Assembly (NCBI GenBank): GCA_023213315.1
Contig: JAKCPI010025468.1
Coordinates: 20,272 to 84,271, forward strand
Direction of reading: 5' to 3'
DNA: 64,000 nt
Origin: Euborellia annulipes
Taxonomy: Eukaryota > Arthropoda > Insecta > Dermaptera > Anisolabididae
Shown in pieces: positions 57,173 through 64,000 of this stretch (positions are counted from its first letter, which is position 1; the number at the start of each line of letters is the position of its first letter). A model generated the notes under the pieces. It was not told the origin of the DNA. It made no database searches and was given only the letters and a program-made list of their open reading frames with translations. Made by a program: the position numbers and the translations under genes.

Positions 57173-57475
57173 ATGATCGCAACACTTAATAAATCAAAAA
57201 CTGCGCTTACGATCAATCGTCAAGAATTTAAATTGGCATTAGGAAAAATTGGTGCAGGAATTGATAAACAAATAACCTCCCTTAAAAAAGCCAAGCAGAG
57301 CTATGACGCTGCGGAAATGGCACGTGAGGTCATCAGTGAAGCGAATATCTTTGAAGCTATTATTGAAGGCTTTAATGAAGCAGAAGGCACCAATCTAAAG
57401 TTAATCGATATAACCAATCTTGAGGCAGCACAAGAATGGATAGATGAGTTTTTAGAAAATTATTCTGGGATATGA
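57173..57475 (+). CDS. Hypothetical protein after cI, 100 residues
   Basis: Helical, lysine-rich (IGAGIDKQITSLKKAKQSYD) with an acidic C-terminus. Preceded by a small hairpin and the ribosome site AAAGAG. Probably expressed in the lysogen with cI. Not recognised. Confidence 0.55.
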   Translation: MIATLNKSKTALTINRQEFKLALGKIGAGIDKQITSLKKAKQSYDAAEMAREVISEANIFEAIIEGFNEAEGTNLKLIDITNLEAAQEWIDEFLENYSGI

Positions 57476-57496
57476 TGCGATTGAGATAGTGATGCA

Positions 57497-57871
57497 ATGA
57501 AAGAAATGATCTTCAAAGCACATATCAAAATCCTTTACTATTATCTCTATTTATTGGATTTAATCACCACCATTATTTTAATAAATAACAGTAAGTTATA
57601 CCGACAAATCACCAATTTAGTCACCACCCTAATTAGCACAATTATTGATCAAACTATGGAAAAAATTGAAGTTAATTCCCGCAATATCAGCCATGTTCTT
57701 TACCAACACTTCTTATTGACGGTAGTACTTAGAACTGGTGAAAGGTTTATTTATAGACTTCTTGAAGCAAGCACATTCAAAGAATTTATTGGTTCAGAAG
57801 ACAAAGATAAATTTTATAGAAGCCATATCGAAGCAAATAAGAAATTTAAGCGAATTCAGCTTTTTGTGTAA
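57497..57871 (+). CDS. Hypothetical membrane-associated protein, 124 residues
   Basis: Hydrophobic N-terminal segment (ILYYYLYLLDLITTIILI), then a mostly helical soluble part. Downstream of cI on the same strand, AT-rich, so it may be a lysogeny-expressed exclusion gene. Not recognised. Confidence 0.45.
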   Translation: MKEMIFKAHIKILYYYLYLLDLITTIILINNSKLYRQITNLVTTLISTIIDQTMEKIEVNSRNISHVLYQHFLLTVVLRTGERFIYRLLEASTFKEFIGSEDKDKFYRSHIEANKKFKRIQLFV

Positions 57872-57910
57872 TTGAATCCGTGACCCGACACCTTTCTTAA
57901 AATTTACTAA

Positions 57911-58225
57911 GTGAAAATTTCAATGGATAATATTATACAATTTCCGAAAACAGATAATAGCAAGCAAGAGATTCAAAGCATTTTGCGAGAAAACCTTTTA
58001 GAACAAGGGGCTACCATTAAAGATGTAAATTTCATTCTGGAAAGAATGACTTCTTTTCTTGATATCATTTGTGATCAAGATTTCAGTCAAACCGTACCAA
58101 CCAAATTCACTAAAGAAGAATTGGATAAATTAATGGTCAGTCTTCAAGAAAGCATTTTTGAGTTTACCAATAAATTGCTCCTTGAAAGAATTAATGCTGA
58201 AAGCTTTTATTTGAAAGGTGATTGA
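57911..58225 (+). CDS. Hypothetical protein, about 100 residues
   Basis: Soluble, helical. An internal ATG at 57923 (MDNIIQFPKTDNSKQEIQSI) is the more natural start because IIQFPK-type openings are common in small phage proteins. No known function. Confidence 0.5.
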   Translation: MKISMDNIIQFPKTDNSKQEIQSILRENLLEQGATIKDVNFILERMTSFLDIICDQDFSQTVPTKFTKEELDKLMVSLQESIFEFTNKLLLERINAESFYLKGD

Positions 58226-58254
58226 TGGATGCTTTTTACGAGTACCTCTCCACA

Positions 58255-58389
58255 TCAAGCGACCTGAACTCTAGGTAGAATCTTTAAATCATCCACACAC
58301 TCAATAGTAATTGAATGAAATGAGCGTCCTACAAGCGATGATCTAGCAGTGATTTCAATACGCTTACCGTGTTTGTCAATTCCATACAT
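58255..58389 (-). CDS. 44-residue protein convergent on the cI operon
   Basis: MYGIDKHGKRIEITARSSLV begins a short beta-rich product with a GGAG ribosome site 10 bases upstream. It reads leftward from beside the second operator region, so it could be an early leftward transcript of that promoter cluster. Not recognised. Confidence 0.4.
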   Translation of the reverse strand: MYGIDKHGKRIEITARSSLVGRSFHSITIECVDDLKILPRVQVA

Positions 58390-58406
58390 ATTAATAAACT
58401 CCATCC

Positions 58407-58434
58407 AACCCACCACCATGGTGGGTTTTCTTTT
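58407..58434. terminator. Terminator upstream of the second operator cluster
   Basis: AACCCACC/GGTGGGTTTT stem with a 5-base loop. Confidence 0.75.
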
Positions 58435-58452
58435 GTCTATTACAACATAAAA

Positions 58453-58514
58453 ATTAGGTTTATCTAATTTTATTAGGAATACCTATTGACTTAATAATTA
58501 GGTTTGCCTAATAT
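58453..58514 (+). promoter_or_regulatory. Early rightward promoter with three CI-type operators
   Basis: TTGACT (58486-58491), 17 bases, TAATAT (58509-58514). Operators ATTAGGTTTATCTAAT (58453-58468), ATTAGGAATACCTAT (58472-58486) and ATTAGGTTTGCCTAAT (58497-58512) share the cI-cro consensus; the last fills the spacer and part of the -10. Confidence 0.85.
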
Positions 58515-58532
58515 TTACCTCGTAGACAGCAA

Positions 58533-58568
58533 AAAGCCCTGACAACTTTCCACGGCAATCAGGGCTTT
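58533..58568 (+). terminator. Hairpin between promoter and first rightward gene
   Basis: AAAGCCCTG/CAGGGCTTT with an 18-base loop and no long T-run. It could be an attenuator or an antitermination-sensitive site. Confidence 0.5.
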
Positions 58569-58588
58569 CCACTCACATGAGGTGAATT

Positions 58589-59026
58589 ATGAACGTAAAT
58601 GCAATTCCTTTCAACCAAATCAAAGTTACGGGCTTTACAGCTTTAGTTTTGATTGCTGGTTTAGCTTCTTGTGAATACAAGACAGCTCAATCTAGCTTCG
58701 TACCAAACACGCAGTTTACACCTCAAACGCAACCTAGTATTTACGGTGTTCAAACAGCAAAGATCACAGGTAAGACTTCAGGCATTGCCGTTATCAAACT
58801 TGATGGCTTCCGAGTAAACGTTAGCTTTGACTTTGAGGCTCATCCTGATAGCTACGGCGTACCTGGTTCGGAATTTACAGCTGTTGATGTAACTCAGCTC
58901 ACTATCATTGAAATCACCGATGTAAACGGCAAATCATACCGTGATTTCACGGATTATAACGATCACCGCAATATCAATGCCCTTCTTAAAGGCTTCATCG
59001 AACGTAACAAGTTGGTGGAAGCTTAA
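58589..59026 (+). CDS. Early phage protein, 145 residues
   Basis: First gene of the rightward operon. N-terminal FTALVLIAGLASCEYKTAQS looks hydrophobic, followed by a beta-rich body (SGIAVIKLDGFRVNVSFDFE) and a C-terminal helix. Could be read as a lipoprotein-like signal (GLASC), but the N-terminal 15 residues are long for that. Function unknown. Confidence 0.55.
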   Translation: MNVNAIPFNQIKVTGFTALVLIAGLASCEYKTAQSSFVPNTQFTPQTQPSIYGVQTAKITGKTSGIAVIKLDGFRVNVSFDFEAHPDSYGVPGSEFTAVDVTQLTIIEITDVNGKSYRDFTDYNDHRNINALLKGFIERNKLVEA

Positions 59027-59028
59027 TC

Positions 59029-59352
59029 ATGACTAATTTCAAAAAGCACCCTGAAGGATATAAGGCTTACTTAGGCCGTGATGAAACAGGCCTCTACTCT
59101 GTACGTATTGGTTGGCAAGTATTTGTATCAAATGCTAACGGCACCGTGCTGTACAAAATCATCAAAGAAGTTAAAACGCCTCTAAACGTTGAAGACTTCA
59201 AAAAAGATAGCCCAGCAGTTTGGGAAGTACTCACACAAGAGATCAGCTTTCAACGCAAAAAGAAGTTAGCTATCGATCTTCGTGAATCAAATATTCCTGC
59301 GTATGACCGTAATGCTTACAAGCAAAAACGCGGTTTCACTGGCAGTCGATAG
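59029..59352 (+). CDS. Early phage protein, 107 residues
   Basis: Starts 2 bases after the previous stop, with MTNFKKHPEGYKAYLGRDET. Basic C-terminus (YDRNAYKQKRGFTGSR). Commonly found ahead of Sak4-type ATPases in siphophages of this group, so possibly recombination-linked. Unassigned. Confidence 0.55.
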   Translation: MTNFKKHPEGYKAYLGRDETGLYSVRIGWQVFVSNANGTVLYKIIKEVKTPLNVEDFKKDSPAVWEVLTQEISFQRKKKLAIDLRESNIPAYDRNAYKQKRGFTGSR

Positions 59353-59365
59353 GAGCAAAAATATT

Positions 59366-60486
59366 ATGGCTTTAAATATTATTCGACCTTCTCAACCTAT
59401 CTTGGTAAATGCCATTAAAGTTTACTTCTATGGTGACCCAGGTATGCATAAAACCACCTTGGGCATGACTGCTGATAATCCATTGATTATTGATGCTGAT
59501 AAAGGTGCTTACCGTACTGGTGCAAATCGCCGTGGTGATGTGGTAGTAGCTGAAACATGGCTTGATATTGCCAATATCACAGAGAACGACTTAGCTCCAT
59601 ACAATACAGTTGTTTTCGATACTATCGGCCGTGTCCTTGATCTGATTAAAGCTCACTTAGCCAGCAATCAGAAAAATACTAAAAGTGATGGTTCTTTAAA
59701 ACTAAACGTTCAAGGCGTTGCAAACAATATGTTTAGTTTGTTCGTCAATAAACTAATTGGATTTGGCAAAGATGTCATTTTCATTGCACATGCTACCGAA
59801 GATAAAAACGATACTTTGACTTTAGTTCGCCCAGATCTAGGCGGAAAAAAACCGCCAAGAGATTTACCGCCTAGCTGATGCTATGGCCTATCTTGCTGAA
59901 GAAACTGATGCAAAAGGTAATACCAACAAAGTACTTAAGTTTAAAGGTGGTGAAGGTTTTCACACTAAAGATTCTGGTGCGTTAGGAAATATTATTGTTC
60001 CTGATTTACGCAAGCCAGAGAACGCTAATTTTATGGCTAATTTGATTCAGCGTACAAAGGACCATCTAAACACTCTTACCCCTGAGCAGCAGGTAACTAT
60101 GAAATTGCAGCAAGAATGGGAGCAGTGGAACAAATCGTGTGAAGAATCTCAATACCCTTCTGATTTCAATGCATTACTAGAAACGTTAGATCAAAACCAT
60201 CCACATATTAAAAATATGTGGGAATGCATGAAGCACTACGCAACTAGCCTTGGATTCACCTACAACAAAGAAAAAAGGAAATGGCTGGAACTGGAGGTTT
60301 TACCTTCAACTATTACTGAAGAACAGCGTAACGAACTTCAGAACTTTATTGCTGAGCGAGGCCTAGATGTAAAAAACCGTTTGTGAGCATTTAGGCATAG
60401 ATGCCCTTATTCAAATTGAAGCAGCAAAACTTATGGCAGTTAAACAAGACATTGAAACATTAGCAAAAACGGGGATGACAGCATGA
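59366..60486 (+). CDS. Sak4-like RecA-fold ATPase, frameshifted
   Basis: About 370 residues from the ATG at 59366. Walker A is YGDPGMHKTTLG, Walker B VVFDTIGRVLD, and IFIAHATEDKND follows, as in phage Sak4/AAA recombination ATPases. Indels near 59848 and 60378 split it into three frames; the last continues HLGIDALIQIEAAKLM to the TGA at 60484-60486, overlapping the next ATG. Likely single-strand annealing or recombination. An appended C-terminal region of about 120 residues is not recognised. Confidence 0.78.
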
Positions 60487-61706
60487 AAAATTTACTAACA
60501 GCTTCTGAAGCATTCGCAGCTCTTCAAAAGGGTAAAACAGTTCTTTGTCGTCCTGAGGGCGACATGTTGGACTTTGCTGATTTAGATCAGTTCCCTGCTT
60601 CTGTTTTTGGAAAACAGGGTTATGAATTTTGCATCAAAGTGGAGCTAATGAAAATTGCAGGTATCGAATTTGCTAAACCACTTACACTTGAAGATGTAAG
60701 ACTGGATCAAGATATATATCTTATAGAGCCAACTGGTAGTATTTATTGGTACAAATACAATGAACTTCCGGCGCTTAAAAAAGCAATTACTAATGGATTT
60801 GCTCAAGCAGATGTAGAAAATGCCCGACTCCAGTTAAAAGCTTTTTGTGCTGTGGTTGGTCGTGATGTAGATACTAGCGAAGCTCTAACTGTTCCTATTG
60901 GTGGAGCTGAAAAACAAAAAGGGCCTAAGAAAAATCTTCTAAGCCAACTGTTCAAAAACAAGTTGAGGTTACTAAACCTGTAGATCTTCCAGAAAATATA
61001 GAAGCTGCTTTAGATACTGCGGTTGTTATTACTGAAGGATCTTATGTTTCCCCTTCCGAAGACTTTTTAGTTCAGCCTACTGCTAAGCCAGCTACTAATG
61101 CTCAATTTGAAATTTTGCTTGATGCGATTCGTATTTGCAATTCTGAGAAAGAACTAGATTCAACCTGTGCAAATCTTGAAAAAGAAGGCTTTACACAAGA
61201 ACAAATTGACCAAATTAATCTGGCTAAGCAAGAACGTTTAACTGAGCTCGATTTTATTGAAATGGATGCAGCTGATACAGCTAGTGAGCAAATTTTGTCA
61301 GTTACAGACACGCAAGAAATTGATGATGTAACTACTACTTCAATGCCTAATAACTATGATGATTTACTTCAGAGTGTTCAAAATGCACATACTCCAGAAG
61401 AAGTTAATAGTGTTATTACCTACACCGCAAAATGGACTGAAGAACAACGTAAGCCTTTATTAACTGAAATGCACAAACGTCTTTCAGAGTTAAAACAAAC
61501 TCGGCAACAAGACAATGAGCTATCACCTTTAATTCTTCGTATCCAACATGCAGTTGATATCAAGACGCTTGAAGTATTAGAACTCGAAATTCCTTCGCGC
61601 CATTCTGATGTTCATAAGACATTGTGGAACATGTCTAAAAAGCGCCGAGCTCAGTTGAACGCTGCATCAAATGAATCAGATTATCTATTGGGGGGATTCA
61701 TTCTAA
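60483..61706 (+). CDS. Large hypothetical early protein, frameshifted
   Basis: About 405 residues. The N-terminal part is MKNLLTASEAFAALQKGKTV then PEGDMLDFADLDQFP, a DUF-type opening frequent in phages. After an indel near 60945 there are repeated acidic helical units (EKELDSTCANLEKEGFTQEQ and EEVNSVITYTAKWTEEQRKP) that look like two related repeats. A further indel near 61665 would let it end at a TAA that overlaps the next ATG (TAATG). Confidence 0.6.
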
Positions 61707-62002
61707 TGCCGAAACAGACTACTCCAGAGTTTCTTTTCGAGCCAAAGCTGCTACCCATGCAGCTTTTCGAGAAGTTCATTGTATTCAACGTTAATGCTGG
61801 CTATCGCGGACGGGGTACACCAAACGGGGTGAACCTAATAAAAGGCAATAAAGCCACCCTCTACTTAACGGATAAAGGTGAGATGAACAAAGCAGCTCAA
61901 GAGCGCTACAAGTTAATGCTTTTAAAGTATTTCAAAGAAGGCCGCTCAGCAATGGATGAGCTGAATCATGAAGTTAAACGTATTTATAAAATGGTGGCGT
62001 GA
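61706..62002 (+). CDS. Hypothetical phage protein, 98 residues
   Basis: Proposed separate gene from the ATG at 61706, because GGGGGG lies 9 bases upstream and a TAATG stop-start overlap is present. MPKQTTPEFLFEPKLLPMQL then VNAGYRGRGTPNGVNLIKGN. In the sequence as given it is in frame with the upstream ORF, so an accidental fusion by indel is assumed. Confidence 0.5.
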   Translation: MPKQTTPEFLFEPKLLPMQLFEKFIVFNVNAGYRGRGTPNGVNLIKGNKATLYLTDKGEMNKAAQERYKLMLLKYFKEGRSAMDELNHEVKRIYKMVA

Positions 62003-62182
62003 ATGGTTGAAGTTAAAGCTGTTGTTGAACTTGATGGTGATGACGTTTGGGTGAATGGAGATCTTATTTCTAAATGTAGTGGTAATGAGAATTGGACGGC
62101 TTTTCTCGACAATGATGTTGAAAAAGAATTTGAAACCCTAGAACAAGCTGTCACTTACTGTTTGGAGCAAACGAATGGTTGA
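62003..62182 (+). CDS. Small acidic protein, 59 residues
   Basis: MVEVKAVVELDGDDVWVNGD, with many Asp and Glu residues and a C-terminal helix. Its ATG immediately follows the previous stop (TGAATG) and its end overlaps the next gene by 8 bases. Unknown function. Confidence 0.6.
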   Translation: MVEVKAVVELDGDDVWVNGDLISKCSGNENWTAFLDNDVEKEFETLEQAVTYCLEQTNG

Positions 62183-62605
62183 TTTAAAAAATAAACAAGC
62201 TTTCTGGGCAGAACAACTGCCATTGTTTAAAGAAAAATATTGGCTTCCAAATCATTTAGAAGTCCTTGAATTTGACATGATTGGCGGGTGTTTTGAAATA
62301 TCTGAAGGTGTAAAAACCGAACTAAGTGAAGAGGACATTTTAGAAATATACCATCGCGTAAATACTGGCTGGGCGATGTGGAAAAAAGCAGTTACTTTCA
62401 TGAAATCCCAAGCTCAGATGGTATTAGACACCCCACGTGCTTGTTGGAGAAATCGAAAATCACAACATGGTGGCAAGATGTAGATGAGCCTGAAAACTTT
62501 GCTAGCTCTGAAGAACAGTTAATAGGAATGATCGCAGAATCAGAAATTTATATTGACGATATGTTTATTGTTGAAAAACATGTTCAGGCTCAGTTAAGCA
62601 CCTAA
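62175..62605 (+). CDS. Hypothetical phage protein, frameshifted
   Basis: About 142 residues: MVDLKNKQAFWAEQLPLFKE, then EFDMIGGCFEISEGVKT and a helix with GWAMWKKAVTFMKSQAQ. After an indel near 62440 the second frame gives ITTWWQDVDEPENFASSEEQ to a TAA at 62603. Could alternatively be two genes. Not recognised. Confidence 0.5.
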
Positions 62606-62606
62606 A

Positions 62607-62800
62607 AAACTTTACTGTGTAAATCAAATTACCAATAAAGAAACTGGTTTAGCTGAAATTAAGTTTGTGAATCAAAGTTAGAAGCTCAAGAAATTCTTAA
62701 TAACAATGCCAAATGGATAGCTGAAAAAGAAGCAGATCAGTATGAAAGTATGAACGCTTTTTTTGAAGAAGAAGAGCGCAAATCGGGAGCTGAACCATGA
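62607..62800 (+). CDS. Small hypothetical protein, frameshifted, start uncertain
   Basis: A conserved-looking segment YCVNQITNKETGLAEIKFVN shifts frame near 62680 and continues LEAQEILNNNAKWIAEKEAD to a TGA that overlaps the next ATG (CCATGA). The start is obscured by an indel near 62600. Confidence 0.4.
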
Positions 62801-62865
62801 AAGAAGCGCTCTACGTAACAAATATTTTATGGTTTTTAGCTTTTTTAATTGCAGTGTTTTGGTGA
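62797..62865 (+). CDS. 22-residue membrane peptide
   Basis: MKEALYVTNILWFLAFLIAV, ending FW: a single hydrophobic helix. ATGA overlap with the previous gene supports translation. Function unknown. Confidence 0.4.
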   Translation: MKEALYVTNILWFLAFLIAVFW

Positions 62866-62875
62866 GGTAATCTAA

Positions 62876-63139
62876 ATGAAATGTATTGATAAACAAGTTG
62901 GAGATTGAAAAGTTCCAATGCCGCTAATGATGATGCAGAATTTTCACCAGAATCTCTTGCGGCAATACTCGATGTTTCGACATCTTGGTTGCAGAAAAAG
63001 CGTTGTGAAGGTGGTGGTATTCCCTTTTCAAAAGTTCACTTACAGAAAAATATTCTACAAAAAATCAGATGTGCTAGCCTATATAGAAGACATCGCATCC
63101 AATCAACATCACAAATGGCGGTTTAACCGCCTTTTTTAA
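62876..63139 (+). CDS. Excisionase/AlpA-like small DNA-binding protein, frameshifted
   Basis: About 87 residues from the ATG at 62876 behind GAGG. A winged HTH: FSPESLAAILDVSTSWLQKK, then GIPFSK, and after an indel near 63045 YKKSDVLAYIEDIASNQ. This pattern is that of excisionase/MerR-like HTH_17 proteins. It is the last gene before the prophage right end, so on circularisation it would lie beside int, as excisionases do. Also a frame break near 62906. Confidence 0.68.
63117..63137 (+). terminator. Terminator at the end of the excisionase gene
   Basis: GGCGGtttaaCCGCC followed by six T. The stem overlaps the last codons of the gene. Confidence 0.75.
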
Positions 63140-63180
63140 AAAATTTAGTAGGCAAACAATAGGCTAAAAACACATAAAAC
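63140..63180. other. Right prophage end with TAGGC repeats
   Basis: TAGTAGGC (63146-63153) and AATAGGCT (63158-63165) echo the two repeats beside the integrase at 11658-11676. This is the last sequence that looks phage-derived; homology to the element on the far right begins at about 63181. Confidence 0.5.
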
Positions 63181-63318
63181 AGATGGCTTAAATAGAAATG
63201 CCTGAACCCCAAATATATATATTAATTACAACGTATCGTCTAAAGTCTTAAATGGCCTGAGCGAAAAGACTGTGAATGTGAGCGTGAGTGTGAATGAGAA
63301 AAAAGTGTGGAATGTTTA

Positions 63319-63357
<39 letters not shown>
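63181..63357 (+). mobile_element. 5'-truncated copy of a tRNA-derived SINE-like element
   Basis: The segment from GATGGCTT through ATGCCTGAACCCC and ATATATATATTAATTACAACG to a 38-base A-run (63320-63357) is an inverted, diverged copy of the element at 63737-63990. It lacks the tRNA-like head. Poly(A)-ending retroposons of this kind are eukaryotic; the truncated 5' end coincides with the junction to phage DNA. Confidence 0.65.
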
Positions 63358-63360
<3 letters not shown>

Positions 63361-63736
63361 GTTGGTAGGCTTCATTTAAATATTTTTCTTATTGACTATT
63401 TGTAACTGATGATTTATAATTTTATTTTAATATTTTTCAGAGATTTTAGGTTGATATGGTATCAATTATTTTGGGACGTAGAGGAAGTAATGTTTAAATT
63501 TTTTTTTTTTTATTACTGATATATACAGTTTTTGGTGCAGTTTTTCGACTGCAAACTCATTTTCAACTCGTAATATAATTTTTTATTTAAAAATGACAAA
63601 GGCTTATTCGCACTTGACAATCTCTATGAAAATCTTACAAGTGTAAGCATAGTCCGATTTAGAGCAGCTGTGAAGAAATTGATTAGAAAGAATTCAATAT
63701 TTGTTTCTTGATTATTTTGGTTGTCAACAAACAAAA
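63358..63736. other. AT-rich spacer, no gene seen
   Basis: About 380 bases of very AT-rich sequence with several T homopolymers. No ORF with a ribosome site, no phage or bacterial motif. It looks unlike anything else in the window. Confidence 0.6.
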
Positions 63737-63990
63737 TTTTTTTTTTTTTTTTTTAAAACATTCACACTTTTTTCTCATTCGCCACCTCACATCTTCACAC
63801 AGTCTTTTCGGCAACTCAGGCCATTTAAGACTTTAGACGATAACCGTTGTAATTAATATATATATTTGGGGTTCAGGCATTTACGAAGCCATCGGTATCC
63901 AAATGGTTTAAATAAAATCATTCGACCGCCTGGGTCCGAACCCGCGACGTTTGGTATAGAGGTAGACACGCTACCTACTACGCCAAAAAC
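63737..63990 (-). mobile_element. Full-length tRNA-derived SINE-like element
   Basis: Read on the minus strand: a tRNA-like head with pol III A box TGGCGTAGTAGG (63985-63974) and B box GGTTCGGACCC (63942-63932), about 31 bases apart; then a body with CCGATGGCTTCGTAAATGCC and TGAACCCCAAATATATAT; then an A-tail, seen here as 18 T (63737-63754). Head, body and A-tail in this order define tRNA-SINEs. The anticodon stem does not pair well, so it is not a functional tRNA. Confidence 0.72.
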
Positions 63991-64000
63991 AAAATCTATC

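Noticed and set aside
63190..63900. A bacterial insertion sequence or MITE with about 170-bp terminal inverted repeats
   Set aside because: The arms end internally in A38 and T18 runs of different length and one arm lacks the head. This fits two independent SINE copies in opposite orientation better than inverted termini of one bacterial element.
63915..63992. A tRNA gene on the minus strand at the right edge
   Set aside because: A and B boxes are good, but the anticodon stem does not pair and the sequence continues into a body with poly(A), so it is a tRNA-derived retroposon head rather than a tRNA gene.

Overview
The window is about 63 kb of Acinetobacter-like chromosome (gammaproteobacterial gene content, low GC) carrying an almost complete tailed-phage prophage of about 51.5 kb. 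It is followed by about 0.8 kb of sequence that does not look bacterial. The organism call rests on the housekeeping synteny ygfB-pepP-ubiH-ubiI divergent from zapA-ssrS, a SutA homologue, and the style of the prophage; no database was searched.

Region 1 (1-11,600) is host core: a partial gene, a DolP-like BON lipoprotein, yraN, rsmI, an argP/lysE regulator-exporter pair, a cation diffusion facilitator divergent from a CadR-type MerR regulator with a clear 19-bp-spaced operator promoter, sutA, the ubiquinone/PepP operon (ubiI, ubiH, pepP, ygfB on the minus strand), and divergently a coiled-coil gene, zapA and the 6S RNA gene ssrS. Most of these core genes carry single-base frameshifts, usually in homopolymers, which points to uncorrected long-read sequence rather than real gene decay.

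Region 2 (about 11,600-63,180) is the prophage, inserted just 3' of ssrS where fau would normally follow. From the left: integrase; a lysis cassette (holin, GH108 endolysin, tiny lipoprotein); an accessory island with an OafA-type acyltransferase, an Mrr-like nuclease, two PAAR-type proteins, a candidate effector and several lipoproteins; a second, diverged copy of the lysis cassette; then, all on the minus strand, tail tip, tape measure with an internal lysozyme-like domain, tail chaperones with a lambda-type GGGAAAG frameshift site, tail tube, connectors, capsid, scaffold, an Acb2/Tad1-domain protein, minor head protein, portal, TerL, TerS, two metallopeptidase-like genes, a nuclease and a DNA adenine methylase. 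Upstream of that late operon lie a structured RNA, tandem terminators and antiterminator Q. The early leftward operon is cro, cII, a replication gene with internal iterons, and small genes up to Q. CI is divergent from cro. A second CI-type operator cluster at 58.5 kb drives the rightward early operon (Sak4-like ATPase and others), which ends in an excisionase-type gene.

Region 3 (63,181-64,000) holds two oppositely oriented copies of one sequence ending in long poly(A)/poly(T). One copy has a tRNA-like head with pol III A and B boxes. This is the anatomy of a eukaryotic tRNA-derived SINE, so the window most likely ends in a chimeric join to eukaryotic DNA, or less likely a bacterial insertion in a eukaryotic genome.

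How the phage is expected to work: CI binds six 16-bp palindromes at two sites. On induction, cro/cII/replication/Q and the rightward operon are expressed. Q then allows transcription through the leader terminators and the many intercistronic hairpins of the late operon, giving packaging, head, tail and lysis proteins. The accessory island probably alters the lysogen (surface acetylation, defence, contact-dependent effectors).
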